A stretch of 64,000 nt of DNA, from the NCBI GenBank assembly GCA_032622095.1, contig CP136061.1:199198244-199262243 (forward strand). The letters run 5' to 3'. Source of the stretch: Siphonodentalium dalli (lineage: Eukaryota > Mollusca > Scaphopoda > Gadilida > Siphonodentaliidae). Positions 1 through 11,722 of the stretch are shown here, piece by piece. Under the pieces are notes generated by a model. That model worked only from the letters and a program-made list of their open reading frames with translations. It searched no databases and was not told the origin of the DNA. Every line of letters starts with the position of its first letter. The first letter of the stretch is position 1. The position numbers and the translations under genes are program-made.

Positions 1-775
1 ATTGAGGGAACATTCCGCTTTGCGAAATTGTGTTTTGAATAGTGGATATCACCATTTAACTGGGAGATATAGAGCTTCATCTGAGGGAAGATACGTTCAT
101 TTATCAAAACCGCATGGTCTGGTTTGATTTTGTTTAAACATGGTGTTGGTAATCTGACTACATGTGCTACATAGACACAATAAAGAGGCCCATCGACATC
201 CAGATGAGAAGGCACACAAGTGTTCCACATAGTACATTGTGATCATATGTGTACGGATGTTTAGGGTTAACATAGAATCGTTACAATATTATCTGATGAC
301 TCTTAAAAAAGCCAGAATTGCATAATTTGTAGCTATACGATATGTGTATATTCGATAAGATGATTCGGTTTCATTGTCGCGTAACGGTCTACTCGAGTGG
401 GAATGAGTCATAAAGTCTGTAAAATAAACATGATTGCATGCGCAAGATGGCGCACGTGTTTTATTTTCTCTCTAGAAAATTCTACAATAATCTGCAATAA
501 TCGCTAAACATCGCAAATATCAGAGACTTTATAGAACAATACTACTGATATACAAAACCATTGTGTTACATAGAATTAGTATCCACCATCATGTTTATGT
601 TAAATTGTGACAATTGTGTGAAATTAACTGATTTTCGGGCCGTCACATTCGAGTTCTCAGCGGTTTATTGAAATCTGAAATCCATGCCGAGGACCGCAGT
701 TATTCATTGTACAAGCAGTTTTGTGACATTATCACTAGTTAATGCTCCTATTTGTATACATATTTCGTATTATAA
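1..775. other. Unassigned AT-rich sequence
   Basis: No coding frame, RNA gene or clear repeat was recognised here. The sequence ends where the open frame of the LINE remnant begins (in-frame TAA at 773-775). Confidence 0.4.
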
Positions 776-2305
776 ATTGCAATATGTGTCATTAAATCCA
801 TAGCCGGACCACCCCAATATATCTCACTAAAAGTGCAAGAATATATTGTTGCCATGACAACGTCACAAACGACCGTGACACACAGATTACAAAGATACCT
901 GGATAGAGAGATACCAACCTCATACAGGAGAAAGCCAAAGTTCACACCATACATATTGGCGGACAGCAAAGCCAGGTACCTAAAAGAGGTAGTAAACAAA
1001 GAAGACAAAATAGAGGAAGAAATAATATTCTGGTCTACTGGGGGAGCCAAAATCAGTGACCGGTTATTATACCTGAAGAAAAACCTGAAACATATCATTC
1101 GCAGCTACGGACCAACACACATATACTTGTGACTGGGGACCTGCGACCTAACCAAACTTGACAGAGACGGTTACACCAGTCTGGAGGGCGGGAGATCAGT
1201 GAGCAGCATCACATCAGGCTATAGAGAAATTATTAGAGAAATAAGGCACCACCGAGACTGTCGAATAACAACCCACAAATGGCTGGAAAATTTCCTCACA
1301 AAAAGAGAGATGAGAGTGGTACTCGAAGGAGAAGCGTCACAAAACGTACCAGTGGAGTCCGGAGTACCACAGGGATCAGTACTGGGACCACTACTATTCC
1401 TTTGCCATGTGAACGACCTACCGAAAGCCGTAACCTCAGAGGTCAAATTATTTGCAGACGATTGCCTCCTCTATAGAGAAATCAGAGACCAATCAGACCA
1501 CCATGCACTACAGAAAGACCTCTCCTCGTTAGAAATATGGGCTGACCAATGGGGGATGCGCTTCAACGCAAAAATATGCTACATCTTGTCTACAAAGGGC
1601 AAATCAACCCACGTGTACCAGCTAGACAATCACATCCTTCAGACAGTAGATGAAACACCATATCTAGGACTGACTTTTACCAACAACCTAACCTGGTCAT
1701 CCCATATAAATAAAATTGTCAAAAGAGCCAACAGCACCCTGGGATTCCTTAAAAGAAACATCAGCAAAGCCGATAAAAAACACAAGAAGCTGGCTTACGA
1801 GTCCATGGTAAGATCTACACTCGAATACGGGGCAGAAATATGGGATCCATACTTGCAGAAGGACATAGACAACATCGAAAGAGTACAGAAAAAAGCTGCA
1901 ACATTCATCACCAGCAATTACAAGAACGGAGAAAAGGGTGCAGTCACCGAAATGATGGAAATAGAAGGACTGACACCAATGAAGATAAGAAGAGAAGAGA
2001 AAAGGATGACACTGTTTAGGAAGATAGTAGAGGGGTTGGTTCCGGCTATACATACACATGACATATTAACACCAAGGAGCAAGGACAAACGAAAAATAAC
2101 TGCCGAAAAATTCCCAGGATTTGAAACAACAAACATTATTGAGTCGCACGAGTGTACCAACTCGCTTTCTTACGAAATAATAAGGACAAATACAGCTCAA
2201 TACAAGAACTCATTCTTTGTGAAAACAATCATCGAATGGAACCACCTGGAGGATACGGACAGCGCATGTGATTCAACATCGATACCAACATTAACAGCAA
2301 ATTAA
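776..2305 (+). pseudogene. Broken non-LTR retrotransposon: SGNH-like segment joined to the second half of a reverse transcriptase
   Basis: One reading frame runs from 776 to the stop at 2303-2305 and is broken only by a TGA at 1130-1132, where a Trp codon (TGG) would fit. The first part (833-1198) has the look of an SGNH-hydrolase-like segment found in some animal LINE proteins (ILADSKARYLK, then GTCDLT after the stop). From about 1259 it becomes the distal half of an RVT_1 reverse transcriptase: GVPQGSVLGP at about 1361-1390, the catalytic FADD at about 1451-1462, then the usual LINE thumb and C-terminal pattern (YLGLTF, LEYGAEIWDP, IERVQKKAA, IIEWNHLE). The endonuclease and the first RT motifs are absent, so the copy carries a large in-frame internal deletion near 1240-1260. 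It is dead for retrotransposition. The clade is uncertain. The SGNH reading is weaker than the RT call. Confidence 0.8.
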
Positions 2306-3300
2306 GTCGTCCAACGGTGCACCTACAGCCAAATCAAGGCTACTACACAGAACTACATACAGATATAACAAATCGTTGATAGGTCGTAGCGTTTCGTCCT
2401 GCATATGAGGTCTATATACATTATACAAACTCCAGGCATGTTAATACTAAACGAATATCCGGATAGCTGCACGCATACGAACGACAGCATTCACGTGCGT
2501 GTGATCAAGGCATCGCGTTATCATTATTCACTTTTTTGATATCGCAAATCTGAATGCTGAGATGGATGTTCAATTAATTTCAATTGAAATACATTCATAA
2601 TAGATATGTACACAATATTTCGAATATGTTATGGATTCATATTTCAGATGACATTCGCAGTCCAATTGATCAGTCTCAGATACACATAAAAACACTCGAA
2701 AACTCATCAGAACTCCTTAAGTGCTACGCATATTTACTGCACAGAAGATCGGTGTTTGGTGACATCTTCGTCTGCGACGTTAACATCTTTCTGCGCCGAC
2801 AGTGGTCCCTCCATGTCGCGCGGATATTGAGAACGACACTGATTTTTTAAATTGTGTTCAATCCTATATATGCTTCATTGACAGATTCAACTATATACCG
2901 GCATTTGTTTTTGGCAGCGTGGAAGTCCAGGAACTATACTAGTGGTGGATGTTCTCGAAAATTTTAGTGAGAAAAAGCAAAAACACTATTGAAAAAATTC
3001 GCAAAAAAATATTAAATGGTTTGATCTTGGAAAACTGATTGACAGCGGGTGGATAAATACTCCTGCTTCATATGGACATACACATACGTTGTTTGTTGTC
3101 TGTTTTACGATGAGAAACAAACATATCCCCATATCATATACGTGCAAATGAATTTCCCATTTTCTCGGGTTTGGCGATACCCTCGATCGGGTTTGGCGAT
3201 ACCATGTACACGGGGGTGATGAATGGCATATGACCGAACAACGACACGAGTCTAAGATTACTGCAAAACTCCATATATATAACACATAGATATGTGTATA
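2306..3300. other. Unassigned sequence, includes the likely 3' tail of the LINE remnant
   Basis: The first ~100 bases after the RT stop are probably the LINE 3' UTR (no tail repeat seen). The remainder has no recognisable gene. An open frame at 2584-2850 has no family features. Confidence 0.35.
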
Positions 3301-3880
3301 CCTTACTCGTATTTAAATTCGCGCAGTACTGTTTTTCTTTCAGTTTTGAATTCGCGCACTTTAAATTCGCGTACCTAGCTGCGCGAATTCAAAACTGACA
3401 AACTCGTAATATTTCCGTGACAGTTTCGTATATCTTGGCGCTGATGACAGTTTCGGTTCTTAGTCATTGCTGGAGACAGTATAGGCCTATATATATGGGT
3501 ATATTAAACACTATCACGGCGGATTTACATCGTTTTGACAATAAGCTAGTTACTACATACATCATAATTTTGTGGCGACCTGGAATATTAGTATTTCTTA
3601 TACAAGCATCTCAACAACGTCTATGTTACCTTGAATTGGCGCTTGACATTATGAGCAATGGTCTTGATATATAGCGGTTGGCCGAATGTAAATATATGCA
3701 TACATGTATAGTCGTAATCGTCTATGGAACTGTTCATAATATATGTAAACTCAGCAACATAGCCCTATGGACTGTGGTTTAGATTAAACTTGGGGAGTCA
3801 TACTATTTTTCGCTGTTTTAAATTCAAGCACCGATGGGTGTGCGAAAAATTGTACTGTGCGAATTTAAATACGAGTAAGG
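3301..3880. mobile_element. TA-flanked MITE, 580 bp (Tc1/mariner type by target site)
   Basis: The ends are 29-bp terminal inverted repeats: CCTTACTCGTATTTAAATTC and following bases at 3301-3329, matched by the reverse complement at 3852-3880 with a single mismatch. The dinucleotide TA lies directly outside both ends (3299-3300 and 3881-3882), as expected for Tc1/mariner integration. No transposase frame is present, so it would be non-autonomous. A second perfect inverted repeat sits just inside the left end (3340-3398). Confidence 0.7.
3340..3398. repeat. Perfect 19-bp-arm hairpin inside the left end of the MITE
   Basis: TCAGTTTTGAATTCGCGCA at 3340-3358 is followed by its exact reverse complement at 3380-3398, with a 21-nt loop. 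The arms include the AATTCGCG motif also present in the terminal repeat of the surrounding MITE. Confidence 0.8.
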
Positions 3881-4011
3881 TATCTTCAAGTTTTTCTGTC
3901 GGTAAATTTAAAAATGCTCGGTCGACAAGCGGAGTAACTCACAACGGAATCGGCGTTTGCTCGGGACGGAATGACTTTTCGAGGAACAGATCCCCCACAG
4001 TGGCGAGACTA

Positions 4012-6207
4012 CGGTGAAACGTTATATGAATGCGAGGTTATTGGAAACGCCATATGAATGTGAAGTTTCTGGAATATTGCGCCATATTGATGTGAAGTTA
4101 CTAAAATAGTATGCCATATGGGTGTGAGGTTACTGGAAAACACCGTGTTAGTGAGCGATTACTGTGCAGTGTCATATTAATGCAAGGTTTGTGGAAACAG
4201 CAATTGTATTCGATGCTACTGTTAAACGCCATATGTTACTGTTAAACGCCATATGTGCATGTGCGTGTGTTTACTATATAGAACTGGAATCAGTGGAATG
4301 CCAATATGAATATAAGATTACTTTGAAACGACATATGAATTTAAAGCTATTGATAAATGCGATACGAATGCGAGACTACTGGAAACGGCATATGAGTGTA
4401 TGATTACTGTGAAACGCCATATGTGGATGTGATGTTACTGGAAAATTAGGCCATATGGATGTGAGGTTAATGGAAAGCACAATATAAATGCGTGATTACT
4501 GTGAAACGCCATATGAATTCCGACTTACCCCAAAACGCCATAGGAATCTCAGGTTACTGCAAAACTCCATATGATACATGCATATGGATGCGAGACCACC
4601 GCGAAACGCCATAAGAGAAAATGCTCTATGACTGAAGTTACTGAAATATTACCCCATATGGATGTGAGCTTATTGGAAAACATCATGCTAATGTGAGATT
4701 AATGTGAAACTCCATATGAATGTATGATAACTTTGAAACACCATACTTATTTTATGCTACTGGACCATTAGACCATATGGATGTGAGCCATATGAATTCC
4801 AATTAAATTACCTGAGGTTACTACAAAACTCCATAGAACACATATGGATGTTAGACTACTGCGAAATGAAACAAGAATGCGACATTATTAGAAAATGCCA
4901 TATGAATGTGAAGTTTAAAGGGGGACTGTGCCCAAAATCCGGCCATTTATTGGACCATTTCCTTTTATACTCAACAGAATATATGCAACAAATGAAGGAA
5001 TTTGAGCCATTGATGACAGCAAAATACACTCATGTGCTCTATGAACGATGCAAACAACATGGTAATTATAACGAAAATTTATTTATTACTCCAGTCATAA
5101 ATTCATTTTCGTTATAAATACCATGTTGTTTCAACTTGTTTGCATATGCATAGAGCACACGAGTGTATTTTGCACTGATCCATTGCTCAAATGCAATCAT
5201 TTGTTGCATATATTCTGTTGAGAATAAAAGGAGATTGCCCCATAAATTGCCGGATTTAGTGTACAGTACCCCTTGAATACTGAAAAATGACGCCATAAAT
5301 GGATGTGGTGTAATTGGAAAACACCGTATTAATGTGATAAACGGATTATGAATGTGAACTTATTGGATACGACAAAAGATAAAGTTACTGAATGCCCTAT
5401 TCATGAGAAGTGCAAAATTACGACACTTGGATGATAGGTTAATGGAAAACAACATATTAATGTGAGATGGTGAAAAAAACGACCGAAAGTTCCCATATGA
5501 ATGTATGATTACTGTGGAACGAAATGTACCTGTGCTGTTACTGGAATTGTATACGCCATATGGATGTGAGGTTACTGTGAAAAGCCATGCGAAGTTACGT
5601 AATCATACGCCATATATAGGAATATGAGGTTACTGGAAAATTAAATACCGGTATAATACATATGAAGGTGAGACTACATGGAAACGTCATATATACATGT
5701 CAAATTATTAGAACATGCCATATATATGTGAAGTTACTGGAAATAACGCCATATGTATGTTAGGTTATTGTAAAACGCCGTATTAATGTGAGATTAGTGT
5801 AAAACGTCATACTAGTATGAATGCGAGGTTAGTGGAAACGGCATATGAATTTGATGCTAAAATTAAACGCCATCAGATGCGAGGTTATAGGGGAACGCCA
5901 TATAAATGCGAACTTATTGGCTCGACATTTAAGAATGTGAAGCTTCTGGTAAATGCCATACGCATGTGAGGTTTACAGGATAATACATTATGCGAGACTA
6001 TCGTGAAACGTCAATTGAACGCGGAGATATTGGAAACGCCATGTGATCGCGAGGTTACCGAACTATTACTGTAGATAGATGTATAAGGTTATTAAAATAC
6101 CCTATAAAGTCAATCCAAAATTACGACATATTAATTTTAGGTTATTGGAAAACACCCTATTAATGTGATATTAGTGTAAAAACGGCATATGAAATTGAAA
6201 TTACGCG
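4012..6207. repeat. Degenerate ~28-bp minisatellite
   Basis: A unit close to GAAACGCCATATGAATGTGA followed by GGTTACTG recurs dozens of times with many substitutions and small length changes (units about 28-34 bp). CCATATG and GTTACTG are the best-kept parts. The array is interrupted at 4917-5274 by a foldback element. Open frames seen across it are not conserved between units and are not genes. Confidence 0.8.
4917..5274. mobile_element. 358-bp foldback element inside the minisatellite
   Basis: Two arms of about 170 bp (4917-5085 and 5100-5274) are inverted copies of one another, roughly four bases in five matching. Ends read AAAGGGGGACTGTGCCC on the left and, on the opposite strand, CAAGGGGTACTGTACAC on the right. 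The arms explain why similar peptides can be read on both strands here (4848-5117 plus, 5066-5296 minus). No target duplication is evident. Confidence 0.7.
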
Positions 6208-7724
6208 AAGATGAAAAAATTGTCGTTTACCTAAGTTAATGAGTTATCACTCACTTCGACATACAAATCACAAAGCATTCTGAGCTTCCATCACATTCAA
6301 TATTCCTGCTATATTTCTCAAAACCCACATCACTATTTATACTGTCTACTGTATATAGTATTGTAATATATTCAATATCCCCTTAGAATGAGGCAATAAA
6401 GATATATATTTATTATATGCTAAGCAATCAAATAGTAGTAGTTTTGCAACAGATAAAAACCGTTATCCGTTTTGTAGGATATTGATATCTCACTCACATC
6501 CATCCACGCTAAAGGTACATTGATTCGCTTCTTGATGGAATACTCTGCTAAAACTCCCTGATTGTTCAGGTTGAAAATGTGTAATATGTGATCAATTAAT
6601 TGTGGCTGTTAAACATGCTATGATGCTTGTCCCTTTATCTCTCAACCAATCTGTCTGAAAAATGGAACTATTTTATATGCACAAGCTCATTACCATGGCT
6701 GTGTATGGGTATACAAATTTGCACTTTTTACTCTTCTTTCGAGTTGAGACCAACTGAGCAGGGCATATAATAAACAGAACATTTGCACTTTTTTGGTTGG
6801 ATATGGTAATTATTCCATTCTGACGACATAAAAAATTAATTTCCACTTGTGGCTCTGAGCCACTCATGGAAATTCATTTATTTTGTCATCACTCATGAGA
6901 TAATTCCCATATCCGGCAAAAAAGTGTAGATATCCTCTGTATATATTTATATCTCAGACAACTAATCGAATATTGGAAGATATACTGGTAGATCTCCCAA
7001 TAATTTCTTGAGATGCATGTACCGGGTATTTATAACTATATAAAGGGAGACTGTACCACAATTTCAATAAATTCCTGGTAACAACAGCGATCTAATATCG
7101 ATATTAATATATGAAAAAATTCATAATTTGAGTCGAAGATGTCTGCTGAAAACATTCGGTTAACAGCTATCATTAAAATCAACACGCAACTATTACCACT
7201 AACAAATTAAAGGATTAATATTGTGAAGGATGCGAAAGATCAGACCAATCACACTAGTCTTTTGTGCGAGTCAGCTTACATGTACATTGTAAGTGTTTTT
7301 GTATCAGTCAATTTAACATAATTAAAATTAAATAGTACCATATATCTTCAAATATTCAGAGATATCTTCAAATAATTTGAAGATACATGTGTATCTTCAA
7401 ATCAATCAACTCTTCAAATTGTACATGAGAGTCAGAGGTTGAAATATTGAGGATATGTACTGGTACATACTAGTACATGTATTTAGAAATACATGTACAT
7501 TATATGTACCGGTACCGGTGTATATTCAAACCATTTGAACATATCTTTAAATATTAATAGATTTAGAATAGCCCTGGTGAATATATTATGATTTGAAGGC
7601 ATGATGTGATCACTTCTTATCACTTCCCCAGTTACCCTGGCAAAATTGGTAACAATATGTTAAATTTGAACAAAGATAATGCACATGGAATGTTTACTAT
7701 AGTTTTAAATTGCACATCTAGATA
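6208..7724. other. Unassigned AT-rich sequence downstream of ALG10
   Basis: No gene recognised. A possible single end of the foldback family is near 7046-7062 (AAAGGGAGACTGTACC). Short tandem TATCTTCAAAT motifs lie at 7345-7412. No clear polyadenylation signal for ALG10 was picked out. Confidence 0.35.
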
Positions 7725-9128
7725 TCACCACATAAACCTCTGCCAGTCATCAATGTCTTGCCATTTGAATGGTCTTTGTGTAAACAGATAAAGAGTTACA
7801 ATATTAATGACAATATAGAGCATCATTTCAGCTAACAGAGCTTTTGTTGAATGAATTTGAATGTTCAGTCTGAATATCAGATATGCTGTAATGAAATATC
7901 TGAACTCAAGCAGTCTTTGTGGCATAGTTGAAGCAAAAAGGCATATCATAAAAGAAAGTCTCCAAAATATATTCATTTGCTTCAGCATCATCACAATACT
8001 CCAGCAGGCAAAATAATATAAAGGAATAAGCATATATTTAACATACTCATGTCTGCGGAAAATCTTGTGCCACACATAGAATGTATAATGTCGGTTATCA
8101 GCCAATAAAAATTCATGAACAAATGTCAATTCCTTAATCACATAAAATGAGATGAACATAAATACTAAGGTCTTCATGATGTGTGTTCTGCAGTATTTCG
8201 AAAAGTCTTTAAACTTCCGTAGTGAAATCAGATGTGGAGCCGCAAAGAATAAAGTGAAGGCACTGAAATAGAAAACCTGCGGTATGTGCAAACAAGTCTG
8301 GTGATTGGATTTATCTCCAACAACGATGCTTCCATTCATATGGACGAATACAACAAATCCCATTGCTGCAACAGAGTACCAGCATACAGTGTCAAATACT
8401 GTCAACATAAGGTTGAACACTTTGTCTTGGTTATGAATTAAACCATGATTTAGCATGCGGAATGTAGTCTTGATGATCTGAATATCTGGTACTCTGTCCA
8501 AATTTAAACTTTGTTTCTCTGACTTCAAGTATTCTATGAGATCTTTTCCAACTGCCACTCCACAAATGAATAATATCCACACAATACTCGTTTGTCTAAA
8601 CATCACAGCAATGACACCTAAACATGATGCCATGAAATGGTTGCCTTGGAGGTTATGCAGGTACATTAGTAGAATGAAGAATGTGGCGCCTTGGTCCGTA
8701 TAGTACAATGATGAAAAGAAAAACAAAAGTGGGAAAAAACTGAGTGTAAAAGCTGTGAGTGCCGCATCAATTTCGCTGACTTTCTTGAAAAGTTTAATTG
8801 TCATCACCAAGTTGTAAATTGTGTAACAGTTACCACACGAAAACATGATATTTATGCATCGCAGTAATAACGGAGAGCAGACATCACTCATATCAAGTCT
8901 AAAAAGTGCTGATATAGGCTTCAGAATTCCAACACTCAGCACATAAAGACCAGGCAATGTTGTTATCTTGGAATCCCAGGCAGTAAAATTTCCAGAACAA
9001 TACATCTGAACTTGAGGGATATGGAAAATTTCATCCATATATGGTGTAGGCTGAGCATTATGAACAATCACCAGAAAAACTAAAGCGAGAGTCAAATGTG
9101 CCAAAATAGCGACAACAAGAAAAAACAT
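7725..9128 (-). CDS. ALG10: ALG10: dolichyl-P-Glc:Glc2Man9GlcNAc2-PP-dolichol alpha-1,2-glucosyltransferase
   Basis: ALG10 is a multi-pass ER membrane enzyme that transfers the third and last glucose from dolichyl-phosphate-glucose to the lipid-linked oligosaccharide before its transfer to protein. The 467-codon frame matches the family along its whole length: PYMDEIFHIPQ at residues 29-39, ITTLPGLYVLSVG, FRQTSIVW, the ADNRHYTFYVWHKIF block, KYMLIPLYYFACWS, PQRLLEFRYFI and the C-terminal ending QRFMW. Length is close to the usual ~470 residues, and many hydrophobic segments alternate with short loops. I chose the ATG at 9126-9128. An ATG at 9152-9154 is out of frame, and an in-frame TGA lies shortly upstream, so there is no hidden N-terminal extension. 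The whole protein lies in one exon. The frame has no breaks, which argues for a live gene. Flanks are repeats, with no operon-like neighbour. Confidence 0.95.
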   Translation of the reverse strand: MFFLVVAILAHLTLALVFLVIVHNAQPTPYMDEIFHIPQVQMYCSGNFTAWDSKITTLPGLYVLSVGILKPISALFRLDMSDVCSPLLLRCINIMFSCGNCYTIYNLVMTIKLFKKVSEIDAALTAFTLSFFPLLFFFSSLYYTDQGATFFILLMYLHNLQGNHFMASCLGVIAVMFRQTSIVWILFICGVAVGKDLIEYLKSEKQSLNLDRVPDIQIIKTTFRMLNHGLIHNQDKVFNLMLTVFDTVCWYSVAAMGFVVFVHMNGSIVVGDKSNHQTCLHIPQVFYFSAFTLFFAAPHLISLRKFKDFSKYCRTHIMKTLVFMFISFYVIKELTFVHEFLLADNRHYTFYVWHKIFRRHEYVKYMLIPLYYFACWSIVMMLKQMNIFWRLSFMICLFASTMPQRLLEFRYFITAYLIFRLNIQIHSTKALLAEMMLYIVINIVTLYLFTQRPFKWQDIDDWQRFMW

Positions 9129-9477
9129 GATTTTGATGAAATCGGCGACAGCATACAAGTCACAAGTCTGTTGTTCTTTGTTCTCACCGACACGTCACGC
9201 TTTGAAATTGTCTGAAAATTATTGGTCTCTATTACGATCACCTTAAATGGACGTTGGTGAATAACATAGTCCGTTTGTAATGGGTATCGACATAAGTAAA
9301 CTGGAATGAAGTAGAGAGTATCAGTAATTGCAGTGTTAATACCTGAGCGAACACAGTACATGGGTTCTTATTCAACGGATAGTGAATAGCGGAAGTCAAC
9401 AACAACAACAACTAGTGGTCATATAATATGTCAATGAGTGCGTTGCGTAGACCCTCAATATTGATTTGATACAATCG
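9129..9477. other. ALG10 5' flank
   Basis: This is the sequence immediately upstream of ALG10 on the minus strand. It should hold the promoter and 5' UTR, but no TATA box, initiator or other site stands out. Reading frames here do not join ALG10. Confidence 0.35.
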
Positions 9478-9950
9478 AATTGCTTAAGCACATATATTTG
9501 CGATCAAGCACAACAACTATTTGAGCTTAATCGTAAATATTTATGCTTAGGCTCAAATATTTGCGATTAAGCTCAAATATGTACTTTTCATTCCCCATCA
9601 ATATAGATATTCCCTCAAAAATAAAATAGGCTTCCCCATGTTTGAACTTCTAATGCCACTATCAACAGGGTGTTAGGTAATGGTTTTTAATATCCTGGTT
9701 TGCTCTTTTAAAGTGCAAATAATTGGGCTTAAGTGCATATAATTGTGCTTAAGACTAATAATTTTGAATAAGCGCAAATAATTGTGCTTAAGCATAAATC
9801 GATTATTTATGCTTATGCTTAATTATATTATTTGCGCTTAAGTACAATATTAAGCTTCATAATACAGCTTAAGCGAAAATAATTGTGCTTAATCATAAAT
9901 AATTGCGCTTAAACACATATAATTATTAAACGTGAATTCAGCCTCCCATA
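9478..9950. mobile_element. GCTTAAGC-array element, partial (right end present)
   Basis: Many imperfect copies of a short palindromic unit (GCGCTTAAGCGCAAATAATT and variants such as TGCTTAAGC) fill the segment. It ends at 9929-9950 with ATTAAACGTGAATTC and CAGCCTCCCA, followed by TA. The same end closes related copies at 16976, 26590 and 28605, so this is one family. No coding capacity. Confidence 0.65.
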
Positions 9951-10500
9951 ATTCTCACATGTTGATATTTGTTCTTAATAACTTTCATACCGAATGCCTT
10001 GGCAAGCGGGATCACCAGACCCGGGGACATGCAACCGGGCCCGGCGGGTCGGATCATTGTAAGGTTCCTATTATTAAACACACGTTACTTACTCGTTTTA
10101 TTGATATCTTCCTATAGCAAGTTTTATATAGATTCATGGGCATTAAATAATAAATATGAATCGAAGCATGCAACTGATCGAAGACCCCTGTCCGAAAACG
10201 CTTAGAAATATCAAATTAATACTTATTTTATTTCGATTGTTCTCGTAGGCGTACATCAAATACATACAATAAAATTTCTACATGTTATGTCTCGCGGGAA
10301 CGTTCGGAGCATAGCAAGCAGGAGAACTCTACAGCTTATTTGTGTTTGACTTTGTTATTTTTTTGAAAGTAACATAGGGAATTTATTCCAAGCAAAATGG
10401 TGAACCAGATGTGAAGTTTACGACATAAAGTCATATGGAGTTACTACATATATGTGCACACATTCAATCCGTGTCGAAGTTTTAATTCAGCGATTGTCAT
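9951..10500. other. Unassigned sequence
   Basis: No gene recognised. A short GC-rich patch (10012-10055) has two overlapping frames that are not convincing coding sequence. Confidence 0.35.
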
Positions 10501-10504
10501 TTAA

Positions 10505-11202
10505 CCCTTTCTTTATTGAATGGATTCTCCCATTCAGTTGTAGAAGTATACATTGGCATGCTATATTATTCATTTAGAGAGATGTTCAGGTAATAAAAGC
10601 TGACGACAGACAGAACAAGAGCCCCACCATGCAGGCGTGGCTTAATACACCCGTTTGCAAATTAAATAGTTATCATCTTTCAATTACTATAAAAACAATT
10701 GGCTACCCGGTACAAAACCCCAATTCGAATTTGACCTGTATTGTGAGGTAATAAAATAACATACAAAATACGAGTCCAATAGAATAACGCAAAATATCAC
10801 ATGGAAAGCAAGAATATGGACAATTTCTAAGTCGAAAAGGCTCTCAACTCCGGACAAATCATCGAACCAAACCCAAATTCGACATTGACCTGTATTTTGG
10901 TATGAATGAGCCACATACCAAGTTTAGTTATGATCAAATAATCCAAACTTAAGTTATCATCTGGGAACCAAAATGTTGACGTAAAAATTGCTATGACTGA
11001 GCATACGGACAGACTGATTTAATACATAAAACACACACGGGCCTATAACAACAAATAATACAAGAGCAGAATTATTCATACCGGTATTTATTGGTGGGAA
11101 ATGTTCATATAATAAGTTCAACGTAACGTTTGTTGAACTTATTATGTGACCATTTCCTAAGGGAACTACTCTCGTCAATGAGTATATTTAGTGTAGAAAG
11201 GG
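10505..11202. mobile_element. TTAA-flanked MITE, 698 bp (piggyBac type by target site)
   Basis: The element starts CCCTTTCTTTATTGAATGG and ends, read on the opposite strand, CCCTTTCTACACTAAATA. Both ends are directly flanked by TTAA (10501-10504 and 11203-11206), the piggyBac target duplication. An internal hairpin around AATAAGTTCAAC / GTTGAACTTATT lies at about 11099-11153. Related, more degraded copies occur at 37033-37270 and 54884-55137. No transposase frame. Confidence 0.7.
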
Positions 11203-11293
11203 TTAATCCAAATGAGATAAATAATCAAATTTAAAAGGGAGGTCAGGTTATCCAACTGATAAATTTTTAATAGGTGCAAAACACGGAAGTTCA

Positions 11294-11722
11294 TGAGCCA
11301 TTTAATTTGCGAGTCACTGGTTATTTTGTTATAGTGCCGTGATATACGGTTTTAAAATACTATAATTCATCACAATTTGGAACGTCTGTGTATCAGAAGG
11401 TGACAAAAGGGTAATAGAAAATAACTGAAATCATAAAAACATTTCCCCATTTAGATGGCTCCCAGAATGGAACAGAATTAAAACTATAGTTTATTAAATA
11501 TATAGAGTTATTCCCCTTCCATTGAAAATAGTATACTTTGCGCAGAAACTTGAGCATAGAACAGGCGTCGGTGTGTCAACAAAAACAACATGTTTACAGT
11601 TTGTTGTTACATCGAATAAGTTGAAAATACAATGTTTTGGAGCTTCCTGTTGCAAATGGTATATAATATCATATGGCATATATTTTATATAATGCGATCT
11701 GGGGGTTCGAAAGTGGGCCTTT
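11294..11722. mobile_element. GGGCCTTT-ended MITE, degraded copy
   Basis: Same family as 26645-27306: shared internal stretches (GATATACGGTTTTAA, ATGGCTCCCAGAATGG, GAGTTATTCCCCTTCCATTG) in the same order, and the same right end (GGTTCGAAAGTGGGCCTTT). The left end is eroded (GCCATTTAATTTGCGAGTC). Confidence 0.6.

Noticed and set aside
9092-9361. Minus-strand frame upstream of ALG10 as an N-terminal exon
   Set aside because: Different frame, no conserved ALG10 sequence, and ALG10 has its own ATG with an upstream in-frame stop.
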